A DNA stretch of 52,709 bases from an uncultured Schlesneria sp. (GTDB lineage Bacteria; Planctomycetota; Planctomycetia; Planctomycetales; Planctomycetaceae): contig CAIMFH010000137.1 of the NCBI GenBank assembly GCA_903840265.1, positions 1-52,709 of the forward strand, read 5' to 3'. Positions 15,546 to 24,954 of this stretch are shown piece by piece. Numbering within the stretch: the stretch's first letter is position 1; every line of letters starts with the position of its first letter. The notes below the pieces were generated by a model. That model was given only the letters and a program-made list of their open reading frames with translations. It was not told the origin of the DNA and did not search any database. Both the position numbers and the translations under genes were made by a program.

Positions 15546-16982
15546 ATGGAGACCGCGTCTGTGCATTCCCCGACCCCTCGTGAAGTTTTAGCCCTATGTC
15601 GAGAGAAAGAAGTCCGTGCCGTGGACTTACGGTTCATGGATTTTCCGGGGAACCAGAAACATTTCACGATTCCCGTCACCGCCCTGTCCGAAAAGAGTTT
15701 TGAGGACGGATTTGGTTTTGACGGGTCTTCGATTCGCGGCTGGCAGGCCATTAACGAGAGCGACATGCTGGTTGTTCCCGACCCGGGAACGGCCTTTGTT
15801 GATCCGTTTATGTCTCAAACGCTGGTCATGACCTGCAATATTCAGGATCCGATCACGCGGGAAGACTATGCCAAAGATCCGCGCAATGTTGCCCGTAAAG
15901 CCGAAAACTACATGAAATCGACGGGCCTGGCCGACACGGCTCAATTCGGTCCGGAAGCAGAATTCTTCGTCTTTGACGATGTTCGGTTCGATCAGAACGA
16001 GCACGAAGCGTATTACCATCTGGATAGCATCGAAGGACAGTGGAATCGCGGGCGGGTGGAATCGCGCGGTAACAACGGTCAGAAGGTCCGTTACAAGGAA
16101 GGTTACTTCCCGTTGCCGCCAGTCGACACTTTGCAGGACCTGCGGACAGAGATCATGCTAACGCTGCAGGATTGCGGCGTGCCGGTGGAGGCGCAGCATC
16201 ACGAAGTGGCGACGGCGGGTCAGTGTGAAATTGACATGCGCTATGCTCCGCTCGTGAAGACTGCTGATAACCTGCTGCTGTACAAGTACATCGTGAAGAA
16301 CGTGGCGGCTCGACATGGCAAGTCGGCGACGTTTATGCCGAAGCCGCTGTGGAACGACAACGGTTCGGGGCTGCATCTGCATTTCTCGTTGTGGCACGGC
16401 GCGAACAACCTGTTCGCGGGTTCGGGCTACGCGGGGATGTCGGAAACGGCGATGTTTGCGATCGGCGGCATCCTGCATCACGCTCCGTCCCTGATGGCTT
16501 TTTGCTGTCCGACCACGAACAGCTACAAGCGGCTGATTCCGGGGTTTGAAGCCCCGATCAACTTGACTTACAGCAGTCGAAACCGTTCGGCGGCGATTCG
16601 GATCCCGGTGCATACTCCACGACCGGAGAGCAAGCGGATTGAGTTCCGGTGTCCTGACGCTTCGTCGAATGGTTACCTGGCGATGTCGGCGGTATTGATG
16701 GCCGCGCTCGATGGCATCCAGCGTCGAATTGATCCCGGTCGGCCGCTCGACAAGGATATTTATGATCTGGCACCTGATGAACTGACCGACGTGCCGAGGA
16801 CGCCGGCCTCGCTGGAGGAATCTCTGGCGGCCTTGCGACGTGATCACCAGTACCTGCTGCGCGGCGATGTCTTCACGGAAGACGTGATCGATACGTGGAT
16901 CTGGTACAAGACCGAAAAAGAAATCGAAGCGCTGCGCCAGCGGCCTCATCCGTACGAATTCGCGATGTACTACGACATCTAA
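15546..16982 (+). CDS. glnA: Glutamine synthetase, type I
   Basis: A 478-aa enzyme that makes glutamine from glutamate, ammonia and ATP in the cytoplasm, as a dodecamer. Visible family motifs are the beta-grasp segment FGFDGSSIRGW, the catalytic GPEAEFFVFDD, GEVATAG-like EVATAGQCEIDM, NGSGLHLHFSLW, the substrate loop NRSAAIRIP and the C-terminal RIEFRCPDAS. The adenylylation tyrosine is present at about Tyr406 in KDIYDLAPDEL, which implies control by a GlnE-type adenylyltransferase (GSI-beta). The start at ATG 15546 is preferred because the sigma-54 promoter covers the longer GTG start and METASVHSPTPREVLAL begins at the usual family position. Expression is expected to rise under nitrogen limitation. 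Confidence 0.97.
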   Translation: METASVHSPTPREVLALCREKEVRAVDLRFMDFPGNQKHFTIPVTALSEKSFEDGFGFDGSSIRGWQAINESDMLVVPDPGTAFVDPFMSQTLVMTCNIQDPITREDYAKDPRNVARKAENYMKSTGLADTAQFGPEAEFFVFDDVRFDQNEHEAYYHLDSIEGQWNRGRVESRGNNGQKVRYKEGYFPLPPVDTLQDLRTEIMLTLQDCGVPVEAQHHEVATAGQCEIDMRYAPLVKTADNLLLYKYIVKNVAARHGKSATFMPKPLWNDNGSGLHLHFSLWHGANNLFAGSGYAGMSETAMFAIGGILHHAPSLMAFCCPTTNSYKRLIPGFEAPINLTYSSRNRSAAIRIPVHTPRPESKRIEFRCPDASSNGYLAMSAVLMAALDGIQRRIDPGRPLDKDIYDLAPDELTDVPRTPASLEESLAALRRDHQYLLRGDVFTEDVIDTWIWYKTEKEIEALRQRPHPYEFAMYYDI

Positions 16983-17311
16983 ATGACCGTGCGCGATAAT
17001 GCTCGCTTTAAATATGGGACTGGGTGCCACGGTCTCACCGTCTTCGGTGTGGCCGTGTCTTCGACGAAGACACGGCCATGTCGAAGACTCCAAGTCCGTG
17101 GCACCCGAACCTCTGCTCCTCTCACGCAGTGATTTAGCGAGCGAATTGGCCAGAAAGCGTCACCGATCAGGACAAAGAACCGTCATTTGTAGATTTGCCG
17201 CCTTTACGTGAGCGCGAGGGGTTCGATCCCGAGCGCATGACTCGACCAATCCCCGGCGGTATTGCATAATCTGGATCTACATTTCCAGATTCTGATGGGG
17301 AGAGCCAGAAC
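16983..17311. other. Intergenic region holding a giant palindrome
   Basis: No gene visible. It contains the 85-base palindrome at 17022-17106. The remainder, before the CorC-like gene, has an AT-richer stretch (GCATAATCTGGATCTAC, about 17265) that could hold a promoter. Confidence 0.5.
17022..17106. repeat. 85-base two-tier palindrome (family E)
   Basis: The outer arms GGGTGCCACGG / CCGTGGCACCC (17022-17032, 17096-17106) pair perfectly. The inner hairpin GGCCGTGTCTTCG-A-CGAAGACACGGCC (17051-17077) is a perfect 13-bp stem around one base. The linkers are partly complementary (CGTCTTCG / CGAAGAC). No T-run follows. It could extrude as a cruciform or fold as an RNA hairpin after glnA. Confidence 0.85.
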
Positions 17312-18667
17312 GTGCCGAGTTGGGCGGTTGAGTTAGGAATCATCGTGCTGTTGGCGATGTTAAACGGTTTCTTCGCCGCCGCCGAAATCGCGATCTTGAC
17401 CGCTCGCCGTGGACGACTGGAGCTATTGGCTGAAGAAGGGGATGGCGCGTCTGCTGTTGCCCTGAGACTTGCTCGCGACGCGGATCGCTTCTTGCCGACG
17501 GTTCAGGTTGGGATCACACTCGTCGGCACGTTTACGTCCGCCTTCGCCGGGGCCAAACTCGTGGCTTCGCTATCCCAGGCGTTGCAAGTGGCGCCGGAGT
17601 GGATTGCTCATCGCCGCGAGGGGATCGCGTTTGGCGTGGTCGTCTGCGGAATTTCCTTCATTCAACTGATCGTCGGTGAACTGGTCCCGAAGCGGATCGC
17701 GTTTCAGAACGCTGAACCGATCGCCCGATTTGTGGCCTATCCGATGCTGTTTCTGCAGCGGATTTCGCGTCCCGCCATCTGGGGTCTGCATATCACCACG
17801 ACCGTGATGTTGCGACTGCTGGGACAAAAAATTGAACCGCAACGAACTGTGTCGGTCGAGGACATCGAACACCTTATTGAAACGGGTTCCGAAACGGGAG
17901 TGTTGGAACAGTCCGAGCACAATGTGGCAATGGAGGCGCTCCGACTAGGTGACCGCACGGTCGTCGACATCCTGCGACCGCGCATCGACATCGATGCCGT
18001 CGATATCGACACTCCCTCTGAAGAGGTGGTCGGTGCGATCGCGATGTCGGGCTTTTCGCGTGTTCCCGTTTGTGAAGGAACGATCGATCAGATTGTCGGG
18101 TTCGTGTACATCAAGGATGTCTTCCTGCAGCAGTATCTGGGTCGACCCATCGATCTGCGCCGGCTGGTCCGTGCTCCGCTCTTCATCCCGAAGTCGCTCA
18201 CCATTACGCGGTTGCTGGAACTGTTCCAAGAGAACAAGACGCAGCTGGCGTTCGTGCTGGACGAATACGGTGGCACGCAGGGGATGGTGACGCTGGAAGA
18301 CGTGATGGAGATGCTGGTCGGCGAGATTCATGATGAACTGCGGCATGAACGAAGCACTCTGCAGCAGAACCGCGAGCAGTCGATCGTCAAACGCGAAGAC
18401 GGCAGCTTTTCGGTCGACGGGACCGTCAATTTGCATGAACTCGAACAGGCTCTGGAAGTGAGCCGTTGGCCGGAGCCGGCTCCGCGAGGCATCGGCACGG
18501 TCTCGGGCCTGGTGCTCGCGCTGCTTAAGCGACCTCCGACGATTGGCGACGTGCTGACCTGGAGCAACTTGCGGATCGAGATTATCGATATGGATGGACC
18601 CAAGATCGACCGGCTTCTGATTTCGCCGCAAGCACCGGCCAGCGGGGAAATCCCGGTGACGGAGTGA
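17312..18667 (+). CDS. CNNM/CorC-HlyC family membrane transporter
   Basis: A 451-aa protein: an N-terminal DUF21/CNNM membrane domain with ELGIIVLLAMLNGFFAAAEIA, LVGTFTSAFAGA and VVVCGISFIQLIVGELVPK; two CBS domains (about 205-335) with VEDIEHLIETGSETGVLEQ, DVFLQQYLG and FVLDEYGGTQGMVTLEDVME; and a C-terminal CorC_HlyC domain (SFSVDGTVNLHELEQAL). The family is linked to Mg2+/Co2+ efflux or homeostasis; the older name haemolysin C is misleading. The start is GTG 17312 with GGGGAG about nine bases upstream. Length and domain order are normal. It is probably an independent transcription unit. Confidence 0.94.
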   Translation: MPSWAVELGIIVLLAMLNGFFAAAEIAILTARRGRLELLAEEGDGASAVALRLARDADRFLPTVQVGITLVGTFTSAFAGAKLVASLSQALQVAPEWIAHRREGIAFGVVVCGISFIQLIVGELVPKRIAFQNAEPIARFVAYPMLFLQRISRPAIWGLHITTTVMLRLLGQKIEPQRTVSVEDIEHLIETGSETGVLEQSEHNVAMEALRLGDRTVVDILRPRIDIDAVDIDTPSEEVVGAIAMSGFSRVPVCEGTIDQIVGFVYIKDVFLQQYLGRPIDLRRLVRAPLFIPKSLTITRLLELFQENKTQLAFVLDEYGGTQGMVTLEDVMEMLVGEIHDELRHERSTLQQNREQSIVKREDGSFSVDGTVNLHELEQALEVSRWPEPAPRGIGTVSGLVLALLKRPPTIGDVLTWSNLRIEIIDMDGPKIDRLLISPQAPASGEIPVTE

Positions 18668-18766
18668 ATGCGATCGCTGTGATCCACTGGACGAATGTCG
18701 TTTGACGTGGTTGGCACATCGACTTACGCCCCATCTCTTGGCGAGATTGGCTACATAAGACAACCA

Positions 18767-19693
18767 CTACTTCCCGTCCATCACCTGGACGCCGCTCAGC
18801 GTGACTTCACGAGTCATCCGCCACATTGCGACAAAGTAGACGACGAGCGCGCTGCAGACGCCATGCAAGACGATTCCGGCTCGTGTCATTGGTTCGGGTT
18901 CGACGACACCCAGCCACTCCAGCGCTGCGTACCACCTGAATAAGCTGATGCCGAAAACGACCGGAATCGCGATGAGCCAGATGTAGTGGTACATCATCGG
19001 GACTTCCGACGGATGGATTGGAAAGATCCAGCCGCGCATTGTCAGGTGGGCTCCGCCGGTGGCAGCCTTGAAGAATTCCAGCACTGTTCGGGGCGACGCA
19101 GCAGTGATTGTTTGAGCGATTGTCTCGCGATGCCTCAGAAAACCGAGCCAGATCCCGCAGAACAGCGTGATGTAGAGCGATTGCGTGACGAGTGCATGCA
19201 CATAAACAAAGGGAAGCGAATGCTCGGAATCGAGTAGCACTCGAATGTAGGGGTTCCCTTCCATCTCAAGATCGGGGCTATGGGCGACCGTGACGGCGAT
19301 ATCCAGAATCGCGCCGCCAACGATAAAGGCCCCTCCGCACCACGACACCATTCTCGGCAAGCCGCTTTCGCCCTGACTGACAAGTCGATCGAGCAGGATC
19401 AGCACGACAAGCCCCAGTGCGGGGAGCGAATAGGCAGTGTAGAGGTGCAGTCGCCAAGTATCGATCTGCCAGACATCAAACAGCTGTCGCCGTACATCGA
19501 TGCCGATCGCGCGTTCGAGGGACATCCAAGTGCTGGAGCCCACAATGTTGATATCGGTCAGGGCCTGCAGCAACAGATCGCACGCGATCCACGTGAGCAA
19601 CAGGCCCGAGACGAACAAGAATCGTCTCAGTGGAGCGTTCTGGTGCCAGTTGACAATGGATTCGTTGACGCCACCGGCTGCTGAATTTGACAT
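18767..19693 (-). CDS. Polytopic membrane protein of unknown function
   Basis: A 308-aa protein with about seven hydrophobic segments, for example FLFVSGLLLTWIACDLLLQ, LPALGLVVLILLDRLV, CGGAFIVGGAILDIAVTV, VHALVTQSLYITLFCGIWL, YIWLIAIPVVFGISLF and VLHGVCSALVVYFVAMW. ATG 19693 (MSNSAAGGV) is chosen because GGGGA lies upstream; a start 18 codons earlier gives an arginine-rich tail with no SD. It follows the large propeller gene by 63 bases on the same strand and is probably in its operon. Charged loop motifs (HSPDLEMEGNPYIRVLLD) may be conserved, but I cannot assign a family. Confidence 0.8.
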   Translation of the reverse strand: MSNSAAGGVNESIVNWHQNAPLRRFLFVSGLLLTWIACDLLLQALTDINIVGSSTWMSLERAIGIDVRRQLFDVWQIDTWRLHLYTAYSLPALGLVVLILLDRLVSQGESGLPRMVSWCGGAFIVGGAILDIAVTVAHSPDLEMEGNPYIRVLLDSEHSLPFVYVHALVTQSLYITLFCGIWLGFLRHRETIAQTITAASPRTVLEFFKAATGGAHLTMRGWIFPIHPSEVPMMYHYIWLIAIPVVFGISLFRWYAALEWLGVVEPEPMTRAGIVLHGVCSALVVYFVAMWRMTREVTLSGVQVMDGK

Positions 19694-19756
19694 GGTCGGA
19701 TCCCCAAGTCGCAATTCCCGAGTCGATCGGGAAGATCTTCGTCGCACAGGTCATCA

Positions 19757-22700
19757 CTAATTGTCTTTGGCCCGCTCCTGCATTGGCTCCTGTTTGCCAG
19801 GCTGATAATTCAATCGGAAGGTTTCTCGTTCGGTCGAGATCTCTAGCGTCTCGAAATTCTCGGACGGATTCAAGACCAAATACGCGTAGAGCGTCGTATC
19901 TCGGTAGGTCATGATCTCGCTCCCTGTCCGCTTGTCGATGACCCGCAACAGACCCACGACGTTCATTTCGCCCCCCGCATCGGAAGCAGGGCGTCGCCAC
20001 AATTGTACGATGGCAGGGGCCACTTGAGACGCATGCCGCGGCAGGGACTCTGAGTCCAGATGTCGTCTCCACGAGATCGCGGCGTCATTTCGGTCGATGC
20101 CATACAGCCAGCCATTCACGAAGACGACTCGCGAGCCGCCCCACAACTGATCTGCCTGAAGAATCGAGAGCTTGGGGACCGGACCTGAAATCGCCACGTA
20201 CCATCGTTGAGCGTCGTGCAGACACACGATTCGCTCGACCTTGGCCGGGCATTCCACAGTCAGTGGTTCACCCAAGGGGGCTCCGGTATCCGCCGCGAGG
20301 AGATGCAAAATTCCGCTTCGTTCCAAGACGCCGATCGCTGTCGGGTCCATGGCGAACGGAATCGCATCGGCTTCAAAAGTTCGAGACCAGACCACTTTTC
20401 CGTTTCGGGACTCTTTGAGACTGACTGTGGTCACCGGCTTGCGGTCGATGCTCCAAACCTGCCCTCCGTGGTTCATCAAGACATCGTCGGGCGAAAGTTT
20501 CCAAGGGATCTCTTCGAGCAGATGCCCATCGATCGCGCTCACGATTTGCATTCGCCCGTTATCGCCACGCCAAATAGAGACGCAGTCCTCGTCGCCCGAG
20601 ACTTGGCAGTTCGCGGGGAGGTCGAGTCGCTCCCAGAGCTTTTTCCCGGTCTGCGTGTCGATGGCGACCAGCTTGGCTTGCGTGCGATAGCAGATGTAGC
20701 CCGAGCGGACCACGCTTAGGCCTGTGAATGCTCGACCGAATGCGTCGATCAAACGCGATCCTTCGTGACGAATCCCGACTCGCGCGGGGATCGGTTCCTG
20801 ATACCAGCCCGCTTCGGTGGGAAGTTCGGAAATATCAGGGGCAATGTCCACCCGCAAGTCGGTGAGTTCGGCCCGCGGTTCGCCTCGTGCATTGAAGGGC
20901 AGGACTCCGAACACTTCGGAACCGACACGCAGAATCAACAGGTGCCCGATGGCATGGGCCTCGACTTGATCATAGTTGGCGAATCCCGTACGCAGCACTT
21001 TTGAAGGACCCGGCAGTTTCCTGTCCCAGGTGCCCGAATAGCCTGCGTGCGCGAAACGTACAAATGCCCCGTTGCGCTCGACCGAGACGTCAATTTGGTG
21101 AAGCAGGCTGCCAGGGGACGATTGCACTCGCACCGGCAGCAGATAGACATCTTGATGGCGCTCGGATTCTCGTTCGACGGTCGGTAGGCGATTCGGCCAC
21201 AGATCTGGGGAAGGGCCCAGGACATGACCTCGCGTTTCAGAGCGGTCCTCCTGCGAGGCCAAGGTCGCACCCAGCGTCCGCCCATTCGATAGCGGCGTGC
21301 CCGGAGATAGTGCGAGCAGACGACGCTGGATGGTTTCTGCATCCTGACGGCTACCGGACCGCGATTGCAGTCTGGCGAACAACTCGTATCCCTTCGCCGA
21401 TGTCTCTTGGTCTCGTGAGCCCGCGATCGACAGGATCAGGGGATCGACCTTTTGAGGCGGTCGAGCGTAAAGAGCCATCGTTTCGTTCGACAGGATGGCA
21501 CGTCGAGTCCATTCGAGAGGGAGCATTCGGTCCAGCAGTCGCTGCATGGCGAACGGATCGTCGTCTCGCTTTGCCGCTTCCAGTCGATCGTTCAAGAGTT
21601 GTTCGAGGTCTCTCGTCTGAGCCTTCGTGTGTGATTCGTCGAGGATTCGCTGAATCGCTCCCAGCAAGATGCGGTCGGCTCGGACCGACCTTGCCGATGT
21701 GGTATCAGCCGTCCAGTAACCGACATATCGCAGTCCGATCGTCTCGATCAACTGCAGCCCATCCAGATAAAGCGACGTCGCTCGGGAAAGATCGCCAACC
21801 GCGTGGGCGGCATCTCCCATCGCGCGCAGGGCGATCAGTCGCTCCCCGTCGTCAGCGCACAGACTGAGCAGTTCCTCTCCTAAACTCACATCGTCGAGCC
21901 GGCTCTCTGCAGGCGATTCCTGTTTCAGGTTGGACTGCTGCCGGAGCATTGTCAGGATCGCCTCGCGGCGGATTGGCTGGGCGTCACTCGTGTCGATGTT
22001 GTGCAACCGCTGACGCGCCGCGTCGGGCCTTCCGGCCTGGAGATCGAGACGAGCCAATTCCATCAACGCCATCTCAGTCGGCTCGGCCTCCCATCTCGCC
22101 TGGGCCGATTGACGAATCGTTTCCAGCAGTGGCAACCGATGCAGTTCGTCGTCAGTTTGAGCGATCCATCCGTCGTCACAGGGCACGATGGACTTGTAGA
22201 TTTTGTCGGTCGCGGCCAAGCCGGTTATCTGAGTTCCGTTGGCAACGTTGATGGCGGCCACGCCGCCGGCTCGCCGAGGTTGAAGCAGGTAGTCACCGGA
22301 GATCGCCCCGCGCCCCGAGATTTCCCCGGTTTCGGCACGCCACAGCAGTCGACCGGTTTGCAGATCGTGGCCGCGTACGGCCATCGACTCCACGACGAGC
22401 GCGACGTTCTGCAGGACACCGGCGAGATGCAGACCGGCCCCGCGCGGTGCGTTCCACAGCTCAATGCCTGTAGTGGCATGAATCGCATGCAAACGTTCCG
22501 TGTCGGGAGACGTTAACAGGATGACGCCCGGCGTCTTGTCTTTAGCGGCGACCTGATGGAGGCTGACTTCACGCCATTCGTTCCACCAGGCATCTGTCAG
22601 GACGGCCGTTGGGACGCCGGCTCCTGCTCGAAGAGGCAGGTCATGCTGCAACAGAGGATAGCGATAAGCCCATTCAATCGACCGCGTGAGTGGATTGACG

Positions 22701-24295
22701 GCGACCAACATTCCTGCCGCGGTCGGGCACAGCAGCACACCATCCCCCATGATGACCGGGCAGGCGATCCGACGCCGCGCGAGATTGTCCGCGAGGTGAG
22801 GGGCCAGGACACCCAGACTGACCGACCAACGGAGGTGACCAGTCGCCTGGTCCATCGCCAGCAAGACAAGTTCGTCATCGCGGCGGGCGACGACGAACAG
22901 CAGGTTATCGACGAACAACGGGACACCCAGGAACGTGATACCGCCGAATACGTCAGCCGGACCAGTGGGAGGACCACCCATCTGCCAGACCAACTGGCGA
23001 GTGCCAAGGTCATAGCCGCACAGTTTATTCCAGTAGGTGTTCGTGGCTGGCGCATTGACGGGACGAGGCGCACTGGTGGCGGTTGAAAAATCGGTCATCG
23101 AACGATCGGGTTCTTGCACGACGACGACCAGGTTTCCCTGCGACGCGATCGAGGCAAATACGGAATCGACTTCTGATCGACGGTACCAACCTGCGGCATT
23201 CCCCGAGCGAGCAGGACTGATTTCGGGCGCTCCCGAACGTTTCGCGAGCCACCCGTATTCCTGATTCGGAACGGCCCAGATCTGCTCGCCAGTTTTGATG
23301 TCACAGGCGACCAGTTCCTGCATCGACCGCGTGAGGACGATGTTTCCGAAAATGACCGGCCGAAGCACGGGAGATGAGATCACCCCCTGGTCTCGATAGA
23401 AACGTTGGATCAGCGAGCCCGCTTTCTGAAATTCGGGAATCGTGGCCAGACTTCGAGTCCAGACAGGAACCGGGGCCGGCAGGCGCGGATCCGATGAGGA
23501 GACCGTCAATGCGGAAGCGGGGCGCATCTGTTGACGTTCACGCAGGCGACTCTGCATCCACTCAGTTGGGTTAACCTCTTTCCCGGCGATCATGGTGTTA
23601 CTGACAGAACTCAACTTAAGATCGACCGCCAGCTGTTCCGCCGATTGCAGGTCACCGGCCGACAACAGAGTATCGAAGAGGGCTAACGCCGCGTTCGTTT
23701 GCTGTTGCTTTGTTGCCAGCGGGTGCCGCCGGACTGCCTGCCAACCCACTGCAGCCAGTCTGTGACGTCCCGCGTCGCGATCGTTGGCAGCCGTGAGACG
23801 AAGAGCCTCCAACCCCAATCCCGTCATGCGATAGCGGTTCAAGAAGGCACCTAATGCGGCTGACGACGGAGCCTGCTTTGTCGTCTGCCATGATTCTTGA
23901 GCGATGCGATCCAGTTCCACCTCAAGCCGCTGACGGACTTCAACGGGCAGTTTCGCAGCCAGTTGGCCGGCCTGGTCACGAGCCGAGGTCAGCGTTGAGT
24001 TTCCAGGGCTCGCGAGGAACGAGTCATCGTCCGTTGCAATCATCCTGCGGAGCAGGACGACGACTTGCCCGTAATCCCCTTCTTCCAATGACTTTCGAGC
24101 CGAATCGAGCCATTGTTCCTGCTGGCGATCCTGAGGCAGCAACAGCGGATTGCCGAGGTCGACCTGATCCACGACTGGCTGCGACAAGCCTGCAAGCGGG
24201 GGTGCCGCGAATGCCTGTGAAATTGACAGGCATGCCCACGGGATCACCACGGAGATCTTGATCAGCAACTGGCAATAAGCTGGAAGTCGCATCAT
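19757..24295 (-). CDS. Large exported protein with two PQQ-like beta-propellers and a TPR-like middle
   Basis: A 1512-aa protein with a signal peptide (LLIKISVVIPWACLSIS, cleavage near AFA). After a helical region, a first PQQ/BamB-like propeller shows blades with the W-motif pattern: VACDIKTGEQIWAVP, YDLGTRQLVWQMG, MDQATGHLRWSVSL, VNPLTRSIEWAYRY and HDLQTGRLLWRAETG. A helical, TPR-like section follows (ELARLDLQAGRPDAARQRL), then a second, weaker propeller (AIDTQTGKKLWERL, DRNDAAISWRRHL). Such proteins are common in planctomycetes and presumably act as envelope scaffolds; no quinoprotein catalytic residues are evident. ATG 24295 or 24292 is preferred because the longest frame begins with TTG and would bury the signal peptide. 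Confidence 0.88.
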   Translation of the reverse strand: MMRLPAYCQLLIKISVVIPWACLSISQAFAAPPLAGLSQPVVDQVDLGNPLLLPQDRQQEQWLDSARKSLEEGDYGQVVVLLRRMIATDDDSFLASPGNSTLTSARDQAGQLAAKLPVEVRQRLEVELDRIAQESWQTTKQAPSSAALGAFLNRYRMTGLGLEALRLTAANDRDAGRHRLAAVGWQAVRRHPLATKQQQTNAALALFDTLLSAGDLQSAEQLAVDLKLSSVSNTMIAGKEVNPTEWMQSRLRERQQMRPASALTVSSSDPRLPAPVPVWTRSLATIPEFQKAGSLIQRFYRDQGVISSPVLRPVIFGNIVLTRSMQELVACDIKTGEQIWAVPNQEYGWLAKRSGAPEISPARSGNAAGWYRRSEVDSVFASIASQGNLVVVVQEPDRSMTDFSTATSAPRPVNAPATNTYWNKLCGYDLGTRQLVWQMGGPPTGPADVFGGITFLGVPLFVDNLLFVVARRDDELVLLAMDQATGHLRWSVSLGVLAPHLADNLARRRIACPVIMGDGVLLCPTAAGMLVAVNPLTRSIEWAYRYPLLQHDLPLRAGAGVPTAVLTDAWWNEWREVSLHQVAAKDKTPGVILLTSPDTERLHAIHATTGIELWNAPRGAGLHLAGVLQNVALVVESMAVRGHDLQTGRLLWRAETGEISGRGAISGDYLLQPRRAGGVAAINVANGTQITGLAATDKIYKSIVPCDDGWIAQTDDELHRLPLLETIRQSAQARWEAEPTEMALMELARLDLQAGRPDAARQRLHNIDTSDAQPIRREAILTMLRQQSNLKQESPAESRLDDVSLGEELLSLCADDGERLIALRAMGDAAHAVGDLSRATSLYLDGLQLIETIGLRYVGYWTADTTSARSVRADRILLGAIQRILDESHTKAQTRDLEQLLNDRLEAAKRDDDPFAMQRLLDRMLPLEWTRRAILSNETMALYARPPQKVDPLILSIAGSRDQETSAKGYELFARLQSRSGSRQDAETIQRRLLALSPGTPLSNGRTLGATLASQEDRSETRGHVLGPSPDLWPNRLPTVERESERHQDVYLLPVRVQSSPGSLLHQIDVSVERNGAFVRFAHAGYSGTWDRKLPGPSKVLRTGFANYDQVEAHAIGHLLILRVGSEVFGVLPFNARGEPRAELTDLRVDIAPDISELPTEAGWYQEPIPARVGIRHEGSRLIDAFGRAFTGLSVVRSGYICYRTQAKLVAIDTQTGKKLWERLDLPANCQVSGDEDCVSIWRGDNGRMQIVSAIDGHLLEEIPWKLSPDDVLMNHGGQVWSIDRKPVTTVSLKESRNGKVVWSRTFEADAIPFAMDPTAIGVLERSGILHLLAADTGAPLGEPLTVECPAKVERIVCLHDAQRWYVAISGPVPKLSILQADQLWGGSRVVFVNGWLYGIDRNDAAISWRRHLDSESLPRHASQVAPAIVQLWRRPASDAGGEMNVVGLLRVIDKRTGSEIMTYRDTTLYAYLVLNPSENFETLEISTERETFRLNYQPGKQEPMQERAKDN

Positions 24296-24522
24296 GAGGC
24301 CTAAAATGGCAGCATCAAATGACCTGAGGATTCTCGCTTGAATGGCGACTGGCGGCAACGAAGATTTCCGGAAATCCTGTCTATCAAGGAGATTCGGACA
24401 ATCTTTGGAAGTTAGGAGGGAAGCGGACCGAGGTGACTTTTCTGGAGTGACCTAACCTGCTATTCTCATTCCCCTTCGCCCACTTGGGGCTTGATTTGTT
24501 TGAGCACGGAGATGATTTAGTC

Positions 24523-24621
24523 ATGGCCAAGACCACTCGCAAAGTTAACAAGGCAAACCACGGGCGCCGCCCTGCTAGCTCGAAGGCCCGTAAGGCCAAG
24601 CGACGCAAGCTGGGTGTCTGA
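24523..24621 (+). CDS. 32-residue highly basic protein
   Basis: The frame ATG 24523 to TGA 24619-24621 encodes a short protein beginning MAKTTRKVNKANHGRRP and ending KARKAKRRKLGV; 13 of 32 residues are Lys or Arg. A GGAG lies 11 bases upstream, slightly far for an SD. Two strong hairpins follow the stop within 75 bases, and the gene is divergent from the propeller gene, so it looks like an independent, efficiently terminated unit. Size and charge recall small ribosomal or nucleoid proteins, but I recognise no named family. A longer antisense frame across this position has no merit. Confidence 0.65.
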   Translation: MAKTTRKVNKANHGRRPASSKARKAKRRKLGV

Positions 24622-24632
24622 TTCAGGTTGCC

Positions 24633-24657
24633 GCGAGTCCGACTAATGCGGACTCGC
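24633..24657 (+). terminator. Hairpin after the 32-aa gene
   Basis: GCGAGTCCG-ACTAATG-CGGACTCGC is a perfect 9-bp stem with a 7-base loop, 11 bases after the stop codon. There is no T-run directly after it, so it may protect the 3' end or act with the next hairpin. Confidence 0.55.
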
Positions 24658-24676
24658 CACGATGAATTGCTGAACG

Positions 24677-24695
24677 AGGCGGGAAATTCCCGCCT
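24677..24695 (+). terminator. Second hairpin, terminator-like
   Basis: AGGCGGGAA-A-TTCCCGCCT is a perfect 9-bp palindrome followed by the T-rich TGATTCATTCTTT. With the hairpin at 24633 it forms a tandem terminator region. Confidence 0.6.
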
Positions 24696-24954
24696 TGATT
24701 CATTCTTTGGTGCTTCTTCGCACGGCTCGACAATTTCTGGTTTCGCATGTCGCCCGGGCGGCAAGATTTGCGATTGCTGTCGTTGCTGACACGGAATTTG
24801 CGTCATCCCTCCGCAGTGCTGCCCTCCACAGGTCGATCTTTTCGAGGTCTGGCCGCTTTGCTAAAACCCCGCCCTCCCGAACTTCTCCGCGAATTGAATT
24901 GTCAGCAGTGTCAGAGGCGGCTGCACTTTTGCATCCGTTACTTCTGCTGCGTGT

